From Cristatella mucedo (Eukaryota > Bryozoa > Phylactolaemata > Cristatellidae): a stretch of DNA of 64,000 bases. Positions 25,401-61,501 of this stretch are shown piece after piece. How positions within the stretch are numbered: position 1 is the stretch's first letter; each line of letters begins with the position of its first letter. The DNA lies in NCBI GenBank assembly GCA_009760855.2, contig WPIO01000004.1, positions 14,167,501-14,231,500 of the forward strand, given 5' to 3'. The translations under genes and the position numbers were made by a program. The notes beneath the pieces are model-generated. The model was given only the letters and a program-made list of their open reading frames with translations, made no database searches and was not told the DNA's origin.

Positions 25401-28400
25401 GACCGGTCACCTGTGGAGTCCCTGAAGGGTCCGTCCTCGGTCTCCTGCTGTTCTCCATTTGTAGTCAACCTCTGGAAAAAGTGATTAAGGCTCATGGAAT
25501 ATGATATCACTTTTATGCTGACGATACCCAGCTGTATTTGTCATTTAAACCGTCAGAATCTGTTGCAGCAACTGATAAACTGAATGCTTGCCTTGCCGAC
25601 ATTCGATCCTGGATGTCGGAAAATTTCTTGAAACTAATGACGATAAAACCGAACTGTTGCTCATAGCACACCCTAAGCCAGTGGCTAGATTAGAAGGCTT
25701 CGCTCTTCTAATAGGTGATGCTGTTGTGAGACCATCACCACATAGTCGAAATTTAGGTATCGTTTTCGACAGCTTCCTAAATTTTAAAAGCTAAATTCAG
25801 AAGACTGCTTCTAAAGCTAGCCATCACGTCCGATTCCTATCTAAGATAAGGAGTTGTCTTCTACGGCGGCTTGCAAAAAATTTAACTAGCTCCTTAGTTC
25901 TGTCTCGGCTTGATTATTGTAATTCCCCTTTGGCTGCTCTACCAAAAAAAGCAATTAGGCCACTGCAGCTGGCTATGAATATGGCTGCAAGGCTAGTTTT
26001 CAAGTCCCAGAGGTTTGACCACGTGTATCTCCTCTGCTAAAAGAGCTAGGATGGCTGCCGGTTGATCAACAGATACAGAGCACAATTCTTACGCTGACCC
26101 ACAAGGCCTGTTACAGCTTGGCTCCTCCATACTAAGCTGAACTGCTGCACTAGTTTCAGCCTCCTCGTGTCCTCAGGTCATGTATGGACAATAAATTACT
26201 GTTCCATTCCTGCGCTTAAAGACCATTTGCGACAGAAGCTTTAGCTCGGCAGGTCCTGTCCTAGACTGAGGAAACTCTCCTGTACTCACCTGCTGCCAAC
26301 TATGGCTCATCGTTTTCAGCGGTCCTGAGCTGCTACTTTCATGCTACTCACTACCTAAACTGCTCTCCTGACTCTGCTATGCTTCCCACTTTCTCCTTGT
26401 TGCGTGAGATGAAGTCTTTTGGCTACCAAACGGGTAAAGCAGCTTAGGCTGTGAGTGCGCTCTACAAAAACTCTCCTGCGTAACAACCACATAGTCTTTG
26501 TGCCTTGGTGGAGTTGCAGACGGAGATACATTTCATTACATCACACATCCAGTCGACCAGAATGTGAGCAGCAACTGTCGCTTGGTGCTTGCTGCTATGA
26601 CGCACACTGACCGTACAGCTGCAACCACACAACACACGCGCATACACGTGTGTTGTGAGGGTGACTAACTCCAGGACTCGGCTGTAGGACAGAGAACACG
26701 TCAGGCAGACCACCCTTCATACCATAAGCAGCCACTAGCTACAGAAGCCTGCGGTGAGTGCAGGTAGCAGCAAGCACATAACCTTTAGTATTTCCTTGAA
26801 AGGCTAAAAGCCTTTCGAGGAATCCAAACAAGTCAACACGAACTGCTAGGCAAGTGAGCTCTGCTGGCAGCTGGCCTGTCCAGGTGGCACTGCTGTACAG
26901 ATATACTGGGCATTAGGCCTCGGGTGCTGCTTCTGGGCCGGTCACTGGATGATCTGCGGTCCGGATCACCATTCCAGCATTTTTAAAGTGCCTCCCCGAA
27001 AAGATTTAGTTCTATTAGGGCACTAAGCACATGTTTTAGCACTGCTATTTAATCACCACGTAGATAGCGGCAGAACAGCCTTAGTGGCTTGCACCCCCTA
27101 AAGTGCAGCCAATAATCTCCTGCTGAAAAACTCGAGAGCCCGAGGGTCATGCGGTTCGAGCAAGGCTGATATAGCAGCGAGCTACAGTAACTGACCACAA
27201 GGCCAACTAAGCCCAGGGTCAAAAGCAAGAACGGAACTTTGCCCGACGGTCAAGGTACAGCAGGGTGTTCGACAGGCCGATCCTATTGGCAGGCTTCTAG
27301 CCCCTGCAAGTCGTGCAGGCCTGCGTGGCTCCTATAAGCCTCCTTCCAAGCGGTCGTGGGTTCACCTAAGCAGCAGGCAACTCAGACATTCTTGCTATCC
27401 GGTTCTCATAGATCCCCCATTTTTTTTATAGCTCTGAAGCACCCAATTGGCTATAAATACCAGGCTGGCTGCTCAGAGGCAATTACATTTTACACGGACG
27501 TGGCTGCAAGGAGTAGGCTCCATGCGACCACTTGGCAGCCTTGACGCTAGCATCTGAGTGCAGAGTGTCAACAGCAGCAGCTGCGGCATCGGGGCATCGG
27601 GTAGCGGCACCTGCAGCATCAGCGGCTGAACGATCGTGTCATTAATGGGATCAGGCTGCCAATACCTCAGTAATTTCCCATGTCACACTGATCGTCCAGC
27701 AGATGCCATAGTGTCGGATAAGCATGGCCTTCATAGTCCATCCGACGAAGTGACCAAACGCATAGACATCCACATGGGACCATAACCTGTACACATCAAC
27801 GTTGGAGCAATTCTGGGCGTAGAGCTAGGAAAGAGAGAGGCGCCATGAGATCGATCACATTCACGAGCATAATCAATACCTAGCTACTCATGCAACAACA
27901 TACCAACCACAACGACATCAAACGGCCAAGAAAACAGTACTCACTGATCGAACATACGCTACACTTGACCTAACCTATAGGCCCAGTTTCACGAGTGATT
28001 CAAAGCAGGTCACACTAGGTAAGGCAGCACTCAAAGCAACTGCAAAGAGCTATTCTACTGGATTTCCTAGCCTTAATAGGGCTACACCTTGCCCCCCCCC
28101 CGTAGGAATATCGTTGTAGTTGAAAGAAAAAACAGGTCATGCTGTCCTTAAAGAGGTAAACAGACGATCTCCAAAAACAGCAAGTCACAGGTCACACCAG
28201 CTTTTGCATTTTGATTGACAAAGCCTTGATACTGGATGTGCCCTCAGGTCCTGTATAGACGGTAAATTAGCTGTTACATTCCTCTGCTTAAAGACCGTTT
28301 GCGACAGAAGCTTTAGCTCTGCAGGTCCTAGACTGAGGAACTTGCTTCTACGATTCCTACACAACGACAACTACTCTCCTGCTACCGATTACGGTACATC

Positions 28401-30868
28401 CTTTCCAGCGGTCCTTAGCTGCTACTTCTATGCTACTCACTACCTCAACTGCTCTCTCGACTATGCTATGCTTCCCACTTTCTCTTTGTTGCGTGAGACA
28501 AAGTCTGTTGGTTACCGAATGCGTACCGAAAGCCGCTTAGGCTGTGAGTGCGCTATACAAAACTCTCATGCGTAACACCCACCTAGTCTTTGTGGAGTTA
28601 CAGACGTAGATACATTACATATAAACTATGCCTGCTCCTTGCAGATGTTACCATCAATCATTCGGTAATGCTTTCTGAACAGTCATCGGTTAAGTGCCTA
28701 GATAGAGATTCCGTTCTCTGATGGTGCTAAACAAATGTGTTACTATTATTATAATTACATCGACACCTCTCGAAACAAGAGCATCATCGATAATTCTACG
28801 TTCTCTCTGAGTGGAATGCCCAAGCTATATTAACCTTATTACCATTCTGGTTTGGCCCTATGGTTAAGGTGCTCACTTGACCAAGGTTTGTCCGAGGTCG
28901 TGGTCTCGAGCCCCCCCCACCCGGTGGCATGTGTGAAACACCTGAATGGAGATTAAGTTCACATACAATACACTGAGACAGGGATTTTTAATAGATAGGC
29001 CAGATATTGGTAGCATGCAGCATGCAGAATTAAAGCATCCGGGGAATGTATATCACGTGAGCAAGGAAGCAAACTGCACAACTGATGGCGGACCGACGTA
29101 TAGATAGCACAACAGAAAAGTATAAGGGACAACGGTTGTGCTACACGAGCACTCGCCGGTGGTTGCTTGCAGCCCTTGCGCTTCCGACTGAGGACGAACT
29201 GCCAGTCAAGAAAACCGTAGGCCTGTCATCTGAGACCTTTAACTTCCGGTGGACAGCTAGCTCTACACACGCTGGCTAGCCGCCCCCTGATTCATCGATC
29301 CAGGCCTGCCCTGTCTAGCAAAGAATGAAAATGGCTGCCTTAGACCCGGCCCCCAAGTGGCCAAGAGCGCTCACAGCCAGAGGGCTACAGCTTGTTTCGG
29401 CTGAATGCGGTCCCTGCAGATTTCAGGCGAAGGGCGTTTGCAAACTTCCCAATTTAAGCAGCTGCAAGCCAGCTTGCGCTGACAGCAGAACAGACACTCA
29501 CAGCTGCAAGCCCGAAGTTCGATTAGGCGATCAGCAATGCAGTCGGTAACATTCAATGAAAGAAGCAAAAGAGCTACTAAAACGCGCACCTGGCCCATCT
29601 GAAGGCTCTGCACTGGCCAGCTTTGACACTGGCGACTAGCAAGGCAGACCCACTTCCAGCTGCTGGCTCTCTAATCGCTGGCCATCGGCACACTCCATCG
29701 CTTGCATCAGTTCCTCTTCCTAAATCTAGCCATATTTTTTCAACCAAATCACGCCAGACCCATCTCTTCGCACAGTGCACAAACCAATAGATACAGCACA
29801 CATAAAAATGGGAGCTGACAGCAATGGGGATGCCCTGGCTGCTGTTGTCGGCAAAAATTGACCTCTGGGGAAAAACCAGGAGGGCCGAGGTACCAGTCGA
29901 CTGATCTGCCAACCAAAGCTTCTTTAGGAGCTGGCTTACTTATCGATCGGAGCAATACAGCGATCGGCCAGCACGCGACAAAGCACACCGCGTGCTTCTA
30001 AATTGTCCGAGCCACAAATAGCGAGCAGCACTTTTTCCTAGCCTATCCGGTCAGCAGTACTGGGTCACGAATAACGGATACTTCCGATGCGCACATTCTC
30101 CACGAGACATCTGTGTAATCAACCTCAAAGGCCATTAGGTAGCAATGCTGTGCTAATCGTTTTGCCCAAAGGTGCATGTGTATGTGACTCAGGAAGCATA
30201 AAAAAAAATTTGTGGAGCAATCGTACGACTTAGCAACAAAGGGTCGCTATACGACAGCCAGTGTCGTGGCAGCGTGGGGCCAATCGAGGTTTATGCACAG
30301 CAGCCGCTGCCCACACACCGCAAGCCATCGTCCTTGGCATGGCCATCCGACCAGTGCAGGTTCGGTAATAACAGTAAAGTCAGTAGCAGTACAGTCAATA
30401 ACTGCCTGTTAAACCGCAAGCCGGCTGGCTCCTTGTCGGCTTTCTCTCGTGCAGCTTTTCAGATGCTTGCATGCAAACATTAGGACCAAGCAGCTCGAAC
30501 TACAAGTTAATGACCTTGCTATGTTCACCTGTGAATGTTACCTAAACCACATTATGTTTGCTGACATTGTGCATGTCACCACTAACCATCATTCCATCAA
30601 GCTTCTTTTACAGATCTGTAAAGTGCCTAGAGAGAGATTAAGTTCTCAGATGGTGCTATAGAAATATACTACTCTTATTATTATTATTATTATTATTATT
30701 AAAGGTACACACGATGATGCCACGCTAACCAGTGACATACGAGCACATGAGCTACCACATGTGCACACGTACACACCAAAAGGCATGCACCACACGTGCA
30801 CACGCACGCACATGAACACAAATGCGTGTTTGCCAATGCGCGCGCGCACACACACACACGCGCATGCA

Positions 30869-30907
<39 letters not shown>

Positions 30908-33255
30908 AATGATGTTTGAAAACACGAACAGCACTTGCCGAAAAAATGTACACACCTCATTAGGAGTGACATTGCAGTGGCAGGTGCTTGATGCAGTTGA
31001 AGCCAGTTAATTAGAAACTGACCTTGAGAACCAGCTTGAAGTCCTTCAGGTCAGGAGAGACCCAGGATATCATTGCCCTCACTGTCTGGTAGTTTTGGAA
31101 CACGACGAAAACCAGCAGCATGAAATAGGCAACACTAAGACCTATACAAATAGACAAAGAGAGAGTTGACTGCAACCGGATGAACAAGAGCGCGCTCTAC
31201 ACGAGTTGGGCCAGTGGGGTAGCCGAGTCTAATTACCCTACAAGTCGGTCCGCTGGTGATATCATCAGTCGACATCCGTGGGACAAACGCACAATGGTAA
31301 ACAGCTAGGAGCGAGCTCCAGAACGAGTTGTCGTTTAAAAAAAAAAGTCATGCGAGCACAAGCACTGGCGAGTGTGCATACACATACACAAACAGGTGCA
31401 TATGGATATTGAGGATTGTTCAATAAGAGAGTGAAGCTTTGTCAATATTGAACTACCCCATGCAGCAGCAACCGTAACCGAGTCATGTGACCAATCCACG
31501 GTCTGCATGCAACCCAGGCTCACACAGCCCTCTCCAAGTGCCTACGAAATTACACGTTCCCGGATTCACGTTTTCCAAATATATAAGCTAGTGTCAGCAA
31601 GGGAATTTTGTGGAGAGCAGCAGACACCTGCAGTAGTGACAAATCCGAACAGCAGAGCATCTGAACGTAATACTAGAGGTAGCTGAAGTACGAGGAGTGA
31701 CGGGTCGCCTTTTGCCCTCTTCATTGCACCAGACAGCGATCAATCAGCATCTGAACAAAACGAGAAGCTGGCACACAGAGCAATGTAGTATGCACCCCAT
31801 GCACAATAAAAGAGAAGAGCAAGAGAGGAACGTGGAGCTCCAGAATCCGGTCAGGTCTGGCGATTGCTAGATCAGACTGGTGCTTCAACTCCAGGGAATT
31901 GCAGGAGATAGCTGGTCTCAGAACCAAGGCCGGCGAGCCTGGTGCTACAGCCCGATTGGCTAATCGGTGGCTGCCACCTCAGGGCCGGTTCGCGCAAGAA
32001 CTGCACGGCAGAGCCTGCAGCTCACCAGGCGGTTGCTGGCACAGCCTTGAGTCGATCTATCGATTGCTGGCATGAGCCAGCAAATCGCACAAATCATTTC
32101 AAAGCCGAGAATACTGCATCGGACAGTTTCGATGAGCACTTCTTTTACTGTACGAACCAGGCGCATACTGGGAAGGTGATATGAGGGTACCATGGTCTAT
32201 GCGGCATTTGCGAGCTCTGTAATTGTTAAACAACAGAGAACAGAAGACTTTGAATAGCAGCCATGGCTTCAGCACAGTGCAAAGTCAACGCCAATGCCAA
32301 CGCAGTAATTTATCGGTACACAAAGGCGTCAAAGCCGCGCTAGCCTATGGCCCTATTTTAGCTCGGTGCCCTTTGGTCAGTCCTCAGGCTGATGCACCAC
32401 TGTAGCGACATGGTTCCACAAAACTTTTTATGGGCTCACAGTTGCCTATGCTCACACTACAAAACACGGCAATGATCCATGCCATAGCAAAATGTGAAAC
32501 GTCCAATATGACGCAATGCATTGCCATTCAAATTCACATTCGACAGTCACCTATCCGATAATGCTGCAACACATGGGCCTGGTTGGAGGATTCACGAACT
32601 AAAATAACCCGCAGCGGCAGTATCGAAAGACCCATGGACATTTAGTAAGCCACCAACCACGCCTATTCGACGCATGCGTACTAGTTGCAGGGAGCATACT
32701 GGCGATACTCACCAAATATAATTTTCCATATCGCTGGATGAGGTCTGGTAAATGGCCCTTCAAAAGACGCAATTGGTGGTAAATCAAAATCGCCTCCACG
32801 ATTTTCCACGTGGGCTCGCAAGAAAACCGTCAGATATAGCGACTTACCATTAGGAAAAGCCAGAATGCTGATAATTAGGAAGAAGAATATCATACTGGTC
32901 AGCCCGCTCCACATATTGTCCAGTAGACTGTCGTCATTCCTGCGCGATCAACCAACGGCTACTTTAATTCACCCACGGGCCCACAACAGAAATTGAGGGT
33001 TGGGTTGAGGCCGAAAGCAAATTTGGCCCAATGTCCATAGAAATCTAAGCTGGTTAAACAATTATTTAAGACCACGTACCTGGTGAAAGCTGAATACACT
33101 AGCCAAGCAACAAGACCCGACAGCAGGCTTAGCGTGTGAGGCTTATAAAATATATCCAGTGAGATATCATAAACACGCCTCTCGTTAATGTTGGAGAAAT
33201 GATCGCTAGTGTCAGAACAGCTACTGACTGTACGACAACGGCGATGCACGTCCAT
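16126..33255 (-). CDS. PTDSS1: Phosphatidylserine synthase 1, whole gene (10 exons)
   Basis: Ten minus-strand exons join in phase into 1440 nt, that is 479 residues plus stop; human PSS1 is about 473. The enzyme swaps the head group of phosphatidylcholine for serine in the ER and mitochondria-associated membrane. Family hallmarks appear in order: FYKPHT near residue 36, [14 protein letters not shown] then [14 protein letters not shown] with His169, WEITE at 193-197, PNFAECWWD with Asn206, Glu209 and Asp213, [16 protein letters not shown], and a Ser-rich hydrophilic tail. His, Glu, Glu, Asn and Glu fall at a constant offset of three from the human residues implicated in catalysis and metal binding (172, 197, 200, 209, 212). 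Many hydrophobic membrane segments are present. Every intron is GT-AG. ATG 33255 is chosen because it gives a family-length N terminus; an in-frame ATG at 33507 would add 84 residues and overlap the neighbour. PSS1 fits better than PSS2. Confidence 0.93.
16529..16544. repeat. 16-base poly-G run
   Basis: Lies in PTDSS1 intron 9, reading as poly-C on the sense strand about 125 nt before the last acceptor. Confidence 0.95.
16612..16712 (+). mobile_element. LINE family A 3' tail
   Basis: CCTTTGCAGCAAATGTAAAG, GAGTTCTCTGAGGGCGCTTT and an ATTATT tail. Only the 3' end is present, antisense in PTDSS1 intron 9. Confidence 0.85.
16918..17012 (+). mobile_element. LINE family B 3' tail fragment
   Basis: AAAACTCTCCTGCGTAATAC, then GTGGAGTTACAGGCGGAG and ATTACATTACA. 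Only the last ~90 bp of the family is present. Confidence 0.75.
17090..17338 (-). mobile_element. LINE family B 3' end, minus strand
   Basis: Reverse complement matches the copy that follows it, from CTACTCTCCTGCTGCCGACT to GTGGAGTTACAGACG, with scattered differences. Its 5' end abuts the next copy. Confidence 0.85.
17339..17605 (+). mobile_element. LINE family B 3' end, plus strand
   Basis: Runs from CTACTGCCGACTATGGCTGA to the end GGAGATACATTACATTACG, with a CATTA-type tail. Head to head with the preceding copy. Confidence 0.85.
18058..18105. repeat. Perfect inverted repeat, 20-bp arms, 8-nt loop
   Basis: Arms 18058-18077 and 18086-18105 are exact reverse complements containing GAGGGCGCTGCAGCTCA. 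Within PTDSS1 intron 9. Confidence 0.97.
18471..18570 (-). CDS. PTDSS1: PTDSS1 exon 9
   Basis: 100 nt, phase 2 to 0. Encodes [14 protein letters not shown] and the first half of the last membrane helix, ending VAWFTVL. The intron separating it from exon 8 is only 201 bp. Confidence 0.92.
18772..18950 (-). CDS. PTDSS1: PTDSS1 exon 8
   Basis: 179 nt, phase 0 to 2. Begins [13 protein letters not shown] and includes [16 protein letters not shown], both typical of PSS1. The acceptor is CTTTGCAG and the donor GTAAGC. Confidence 0.95.
18951..20181. other. PTDSS1 intron 7, no repeat recognised
   Basis: 1.2 kb of intron with no exon-like block or known repeat end. Confidence 0.5.
20182..20323 (-). 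CDS. PTDSS1: PTDSS1 exon 7
   Basis: 142 nt, phase 2 to 0. Encodes [11 protein letters not shown], then [13 protein letters not shown], a conserved block near-identical to vertebrate PSS1, and the start of a membrane helix ending MFQ. The donor is GTTTGT, weaker than the other donors in this gene. Confidence 0.94.
21190..21622 (+). mobile_element. LINE family B 3' end interrupted by a SINE
   Basis: The left part (21190-21256) ends GAGCTGCTACTTTCA. The right part resumes ACTTCCATGCTACTCAC near 21430 and ends at the CATTA-type tail near 21620. A type 1 SINE sits between. Confidence 0.85.
21257..21425 (+). mobile_element. tRNA-derived SINE type 1 nested in LINE B
   Basis: CACTAGGTAAGGCAG, a near-perfect arm inverted repeat around 21285-21308, GTGGGTTCGAATCCTGTGG (intact B box), GGTGGTGATAGCCGTAAAGG and the tail GGCTGCTAAATCAGCTAG. 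Flanked by ACTTTCA/ACTTCCA, a likely 7-bp target-site duplication with one change. Confidence 0.88.
22340..22491 (-). CDS. PTDSS1: PTDSS1 exon 6 (PNFAECWWD motif)
   Basis: 152 nt, phase 0 to 2. Carries [12 protein letters not shown], the most diagnostic active-site motif of phosphatidylserine synthases, then a helix with [11 protein letters not shown]. The intron before it is 5.2 kb and filled with LINE copies lying antisense to the gene. Confidence 0.95.
22590..22651. repeat. Perfect inverted repeat, 20-bp arms, 22-nt loop
   Basis: Arms 22590-22609 and 22632-22651 are exact reverse complements (GGCATCACAGCTCACTAAAA). The loop holds a further GGAC/GTCC pair. Lies about 100 bp from the acceptor of PTDSS1 exon 6. 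Confidence 0.97.
22712..23480 (+). mobile_element. LINE family A, 5'-truncated copy with internal deletion
   Basis: [34 protein letters not shown], then a jump to [20 protein letters not shown] compared with the next copy, so about 170 bp is missing. Ends with CTTTGCAGCAAATGTAAAGC and (ATT)n. Antisense in PTDSS1 intron 5. Confidence 0.9.
23500..24738 (+). mobile_element. LINE family A, longest RT 3' half
   Basis: Encodes [48 protein letters not shown], then [20 protein letters not shown] and [19 protein letters not shown], a CR1/L2-like RT C-terminal half. The catalytic box is YEDD rather than YADD, and a TGA follows SPVESV. Tail with AAGATTCAGCTCACTGAGGG and ATTATTATT. Confidence 0.92.
25230..26545 (+). 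mobile_element. LINE family B, RT 3' half with complete tail
   Basis: [36 protein letters not shown], one TGA, then [18 protein letters not shown] with an intact catalytic box, a frameshift at NFLK, and [18 protein letters not shown]. It runs straight into the family B 3' UTR and a CATTA-type end, which links the solo tails elsewhere to this element. Confidence 0.9.
26546..27665. other. PTDSS1 intron 5, remainder
   Basis: No exon or known repeat end. A short imperfect hairpin (AAGGCT AAA AGCCTT) lies near 26800-26825. Confidence 0.5.
27666..27824 (-). CDS. PTDSS1: PTDSS1 exon 5 (catalytic His and Glu residues)
   Basis: 159 nt, phase 0 to 0. Begins LYAQNC, then AFGHF with the conserved His (residue 169), a helix [13 protein letters not shown], and ends exactly at WEITE, whose two Glu residues match the metal and catalytic site of the family. 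The acceptor is TTCCTAG and the donor GTATTG. Confidence 0.94.
28225..28625 (+). mobile_element. LINE family B, 5'-truncated 3' UTR
   Basis: Follows the 26160-26540 sequence step by step, from CCTCAGGTCCTGTATAGACG through the CCGCTTAGGCTGTGAGTGCG block to the end GATACATTACAT. No RT coding part remains. Confidence 0.85.
28626..28765 (+). mobile_element. LINE family A 3' tail
   Basis: TGTTACCATCAATCATTCGG, then TAGAGATTCCGTTCTCTGAT and TTACTATTATTAT. Directly abuts the preceding LINE B copy. Confidence 0.75.
28846..28975 (+). mobile_element. tRNA-derived SINE type 2
   Basis: GGCCCTATGGTTAAGGTGCTC (A-box region), GAGGTCGTGGTCTCGAGCCC (B-box region) with a run of eight C, then CACCTGAATGGAGATTAAGT, which is the start of the LINE A-like end. 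Confidence 0.75.
28976..30499. other. PTDSS1 intron 4, remainder
   Basis: No exon-like block or repeat end recognised. Short frames on both strands lack family features. Confidence 0.45.
30500..30705 (+). mobile_element. LINE family A 3' tail
   Basis: GTGCATGTCACCACTAACCA, then AGAGAGATTAAGTTCTCAGA and a long ATT tail. Confidence 0.85.
30836..30903. repeat. (GC/CA)n and (CT)n microsatellite
   Basis: GC-alternating and CA repeats followed by about 27 bp of CT. Confidence 0.95.
31023..31141 (-). CDS. PTDSS1: PTDSS1 exon 4
   Basis: 119 nt from phase 1 to phase 0. Encodes a membrane helix beginning [11 protein letters not shown], then a loop with [10 protein letters not shown] that corresponds to the YWLDPNL region of vertebrate PSS1. 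The acceptor follows a pyrimidine-rich tract (TTTGTATAG). The loop joining exons 4 and 5 is a little shorter than in vertebrates. Confidence 0.92.
31142..32712. other. PTDSS1 intron 3, no repeat recognised
   Basis: 1.6 kb with no recognised repeat end or exon. Open frames are short and not conserved-looking. Confidence 0.5.
32713..32757 (-). CDS. PTDSS1: PTDSS1 exon 3 (45 nt)
   Basis: Encodes [14 protein letters not shown], a signature stretch of PSS1. It is separated from exon 2 by a 90-nt intron that has no in-frame stop. The acceptor is TTGAAG and the donor GTGAGT. Confidence 0.9.
32848..32939 (-). CDS. PTDSS1: PTDSS1 exon 2
   Basis: 92 nt, entering in phase 2 and leaving in phase 1. Encodes [10 protein letters not shown] followed by a hydrophobic helix ending at FPN. 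The acceptor is GCGCAG and the donor GTAAGT. The preceding intron is 140 bp. Confidence 0.92.
33080..33255 (-). CDS. PTDSS1: PTDSS1 exon 1 (coding part)
   Basis: Encodes residues 1-58 plus two bases. It holds the N-terminal cytosolic segment, the FYKPHT motif and most of the first membrane helix, ending at AFTR. The donor GTACGT follows at 33079. The frame is open further upstream, so an extended N terminus is possible but unlike the family. Confidence 0.9.
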
Positions 33256-33489
33256 TGCAATGTAGCAACTAGGGCGGTCGACCTCGTGCAGAGCTGCGGC
33301 CGGGACGCATCTAACCTTCACCTTTATGCAATGACCTGGGTAAAGATGGCGCACGGAACCTAGCGACAGGGACAATACTTCCGGCAAGCCCGCGATCGAA
33401 CGGTAGCTGAGCAGCACGCTGCCTTCAGGCTGGTCTCTTAGCCTCGGACGACGTACGCTGCCCTTCAACTCTAGCGAATATTTCTTAAA
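33256..33489. promoter_or_regulatory. Shared bidirectional promoter of PTDSS1 and HEATR4
   Basis: 234 bp lie between the two opposed start codons. The stretch contains ACTTCCGG at 33377-33384, an ETS-family site, and AAGATGGCG at 33343-33351, a YY1-like site. No obvious TATA box is seen in either direction. ETS plus YY1 motifs without TATA are typical of divergent housekeeping promoters. Untranslated first exons cannot be excluded, so transcription start sites are inferred. Confidence 0.6.
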
Positions 33490-60386
<26,897 letters not shown>

Positions 60387-60434
60387 GTGAGTGTCTGCCT
60401 CAGCCACCGTGCCAATCTCATGAGTTGTCCGTAG

Positions 60435-60436
<2 letters not shown>

Positions 60437-60465
<29 letters not shown>

Positions 60466-60480
60466 CGTGCGCGCACTTGT

Positions 60481-60511
<31 letters not shown>
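60437..60511. repeat. (TA)n-(TG)n microsatellite
   Basis: Short TA then TG repeats with GC interruptions, starting 50 bp after exon 12. Confidence 0.95.
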
Positions 60512-60559
60512 GCATGCCTGAGTTATGCGGTTATGCAAAGCTAGGGCAGGCAAAGTGTT

Positions 60560-60718
60560 CTGAACTCATGTCACCTCTAACCATGTTATGCTTGTTGACA
60601 CTCTGCATGTTACCACTAACCATTAGATCCTGCTTCCTTGACAGCATATTAACGCGCCTAGACAGGCATGAAGTTCTCTGAGGGAGTTGTAGAAAGGAAT
60701 TATTATTATTATTATTAT
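60560..60718 (+). mobile_element. LINE family A 3' tail
   Basis: GTCACCTCTAACCATGTTAT to AAGTTCTCTGAGGGAG and (ATT)n. Lies between exon 12 and candidate exon 13. Confidence 0.8.
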
Positions 60719-60772
60719 ATGCAGTTATGTGTATGACAGTCTGACTGATGACTAGCCTGGTTGCTTGTGCAG

Positions 60773-60987
60773 CAAAGGAATTCGGTGTTCTTTAGCTGGC
60801 CTTGAATATTTTTTCTGCCTGCAAAACGTCGTTACTCAAAGGTCGGATGATGTAGCAAGATTTTTGGCCGTTATACTGTCACCACAGAGCAAACCGGCAG
60901 ATCACTCTACACGTAAAGCTCCTCATAGTGTGTGTACAGAATACAAGTCTCTTGTAAATGAATCCTTGATCATTGAATGCCTAAAAG
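60773..60987 (+). CDS. Candidate HEATR4-like exon 13
   Basis: A 215-nt open stretch behind a good acceptor (GCTTGTGCAG) enters in the phase exon 12 demands and ends in phase 1 at a weak GTTAAT donor. The peptide (KGIRCSLAGLEYFFCLQNV and so on) shows no clear HEAT pattern, so it may be chance. Support is phase and acceptor only. Confidence 0.3.
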
Positions 60988-61119
60988 GTTAATAGCGTTC
61001 GAGGGCTGGGACATTTTGAAATATTCGTAAAAAGAAATTCTGAGATTGTGGACCAAAGTAAATGCCAGTTAAAAAGTAATGTAAAGGTTAGCCGATCAAA
61101 CAGCTGCATTCAAGTAGCA

Positions 61120-61240
61120 GCAGCAAAGCCTGGTGGCTATCATCCTGCTTGCAGTGGTCAATAAGCAATTGCCTTCTGTAGGACTCGAACCGGTTAAGTT
61201 CGGCTACCTTACCCGTGGGCTGAGACCCGGGGTAAATGCT
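61120..61240 (-). mobile_element. Diverged tRNA-derived SINE type 1
   Basis: Reverse complement: GGTAAGGTAGCCG, CCGGTTCGAGTCCTACAG (B box) and CACTGCAAGCAGGATGATAG. The tail is not seen. Confidence 0.5.
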
Positions 61241-61421
61241 AGACTTTGTCATTTTGATTACGTTTGTAGCCTGAAATAGCTGACTGCATTTAGACGTCGG
61301 TGTAACTAGTTTTTCTTGCACTGGCCTGTGAGGATGCGAGCCTTAGTTAAGCGAACTGCTCGGGAAATCGCATCTCTCTAGCTGGCCAAACGCGAGAGTA
61401 GCAAATCGCATCCTGTGGTAG

Positions 61422-61501
61422 CTGCTAAGAAAGATGAAATCGAAGCGCACATGCGACAATTGGCTCTGTGTCATGACTGCCAGCTCTTCTGCCGGAACTA
61501 G
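61422..61501 (+). CDS. Candidate terminal HEATR4-like exon 14
   Basis: Behind TGTGGTAG, 80 nt in the phase left by candidate exon 13 encode AKKDEIEAHMRQLALCHDC and a short tail ending in TAG at 61499-61501. The helical, charged character suits the end of such a protein. It would make the total about 1015 residues. It depends on exon 13 being real. Confidence 0.28.

Noticed and set aside
29085-30483. Short open frames as extra PTDSS1 or antisense exons
   Set aside because: Neither phase nor family similarity supports them; the joined exons already give the full family length.
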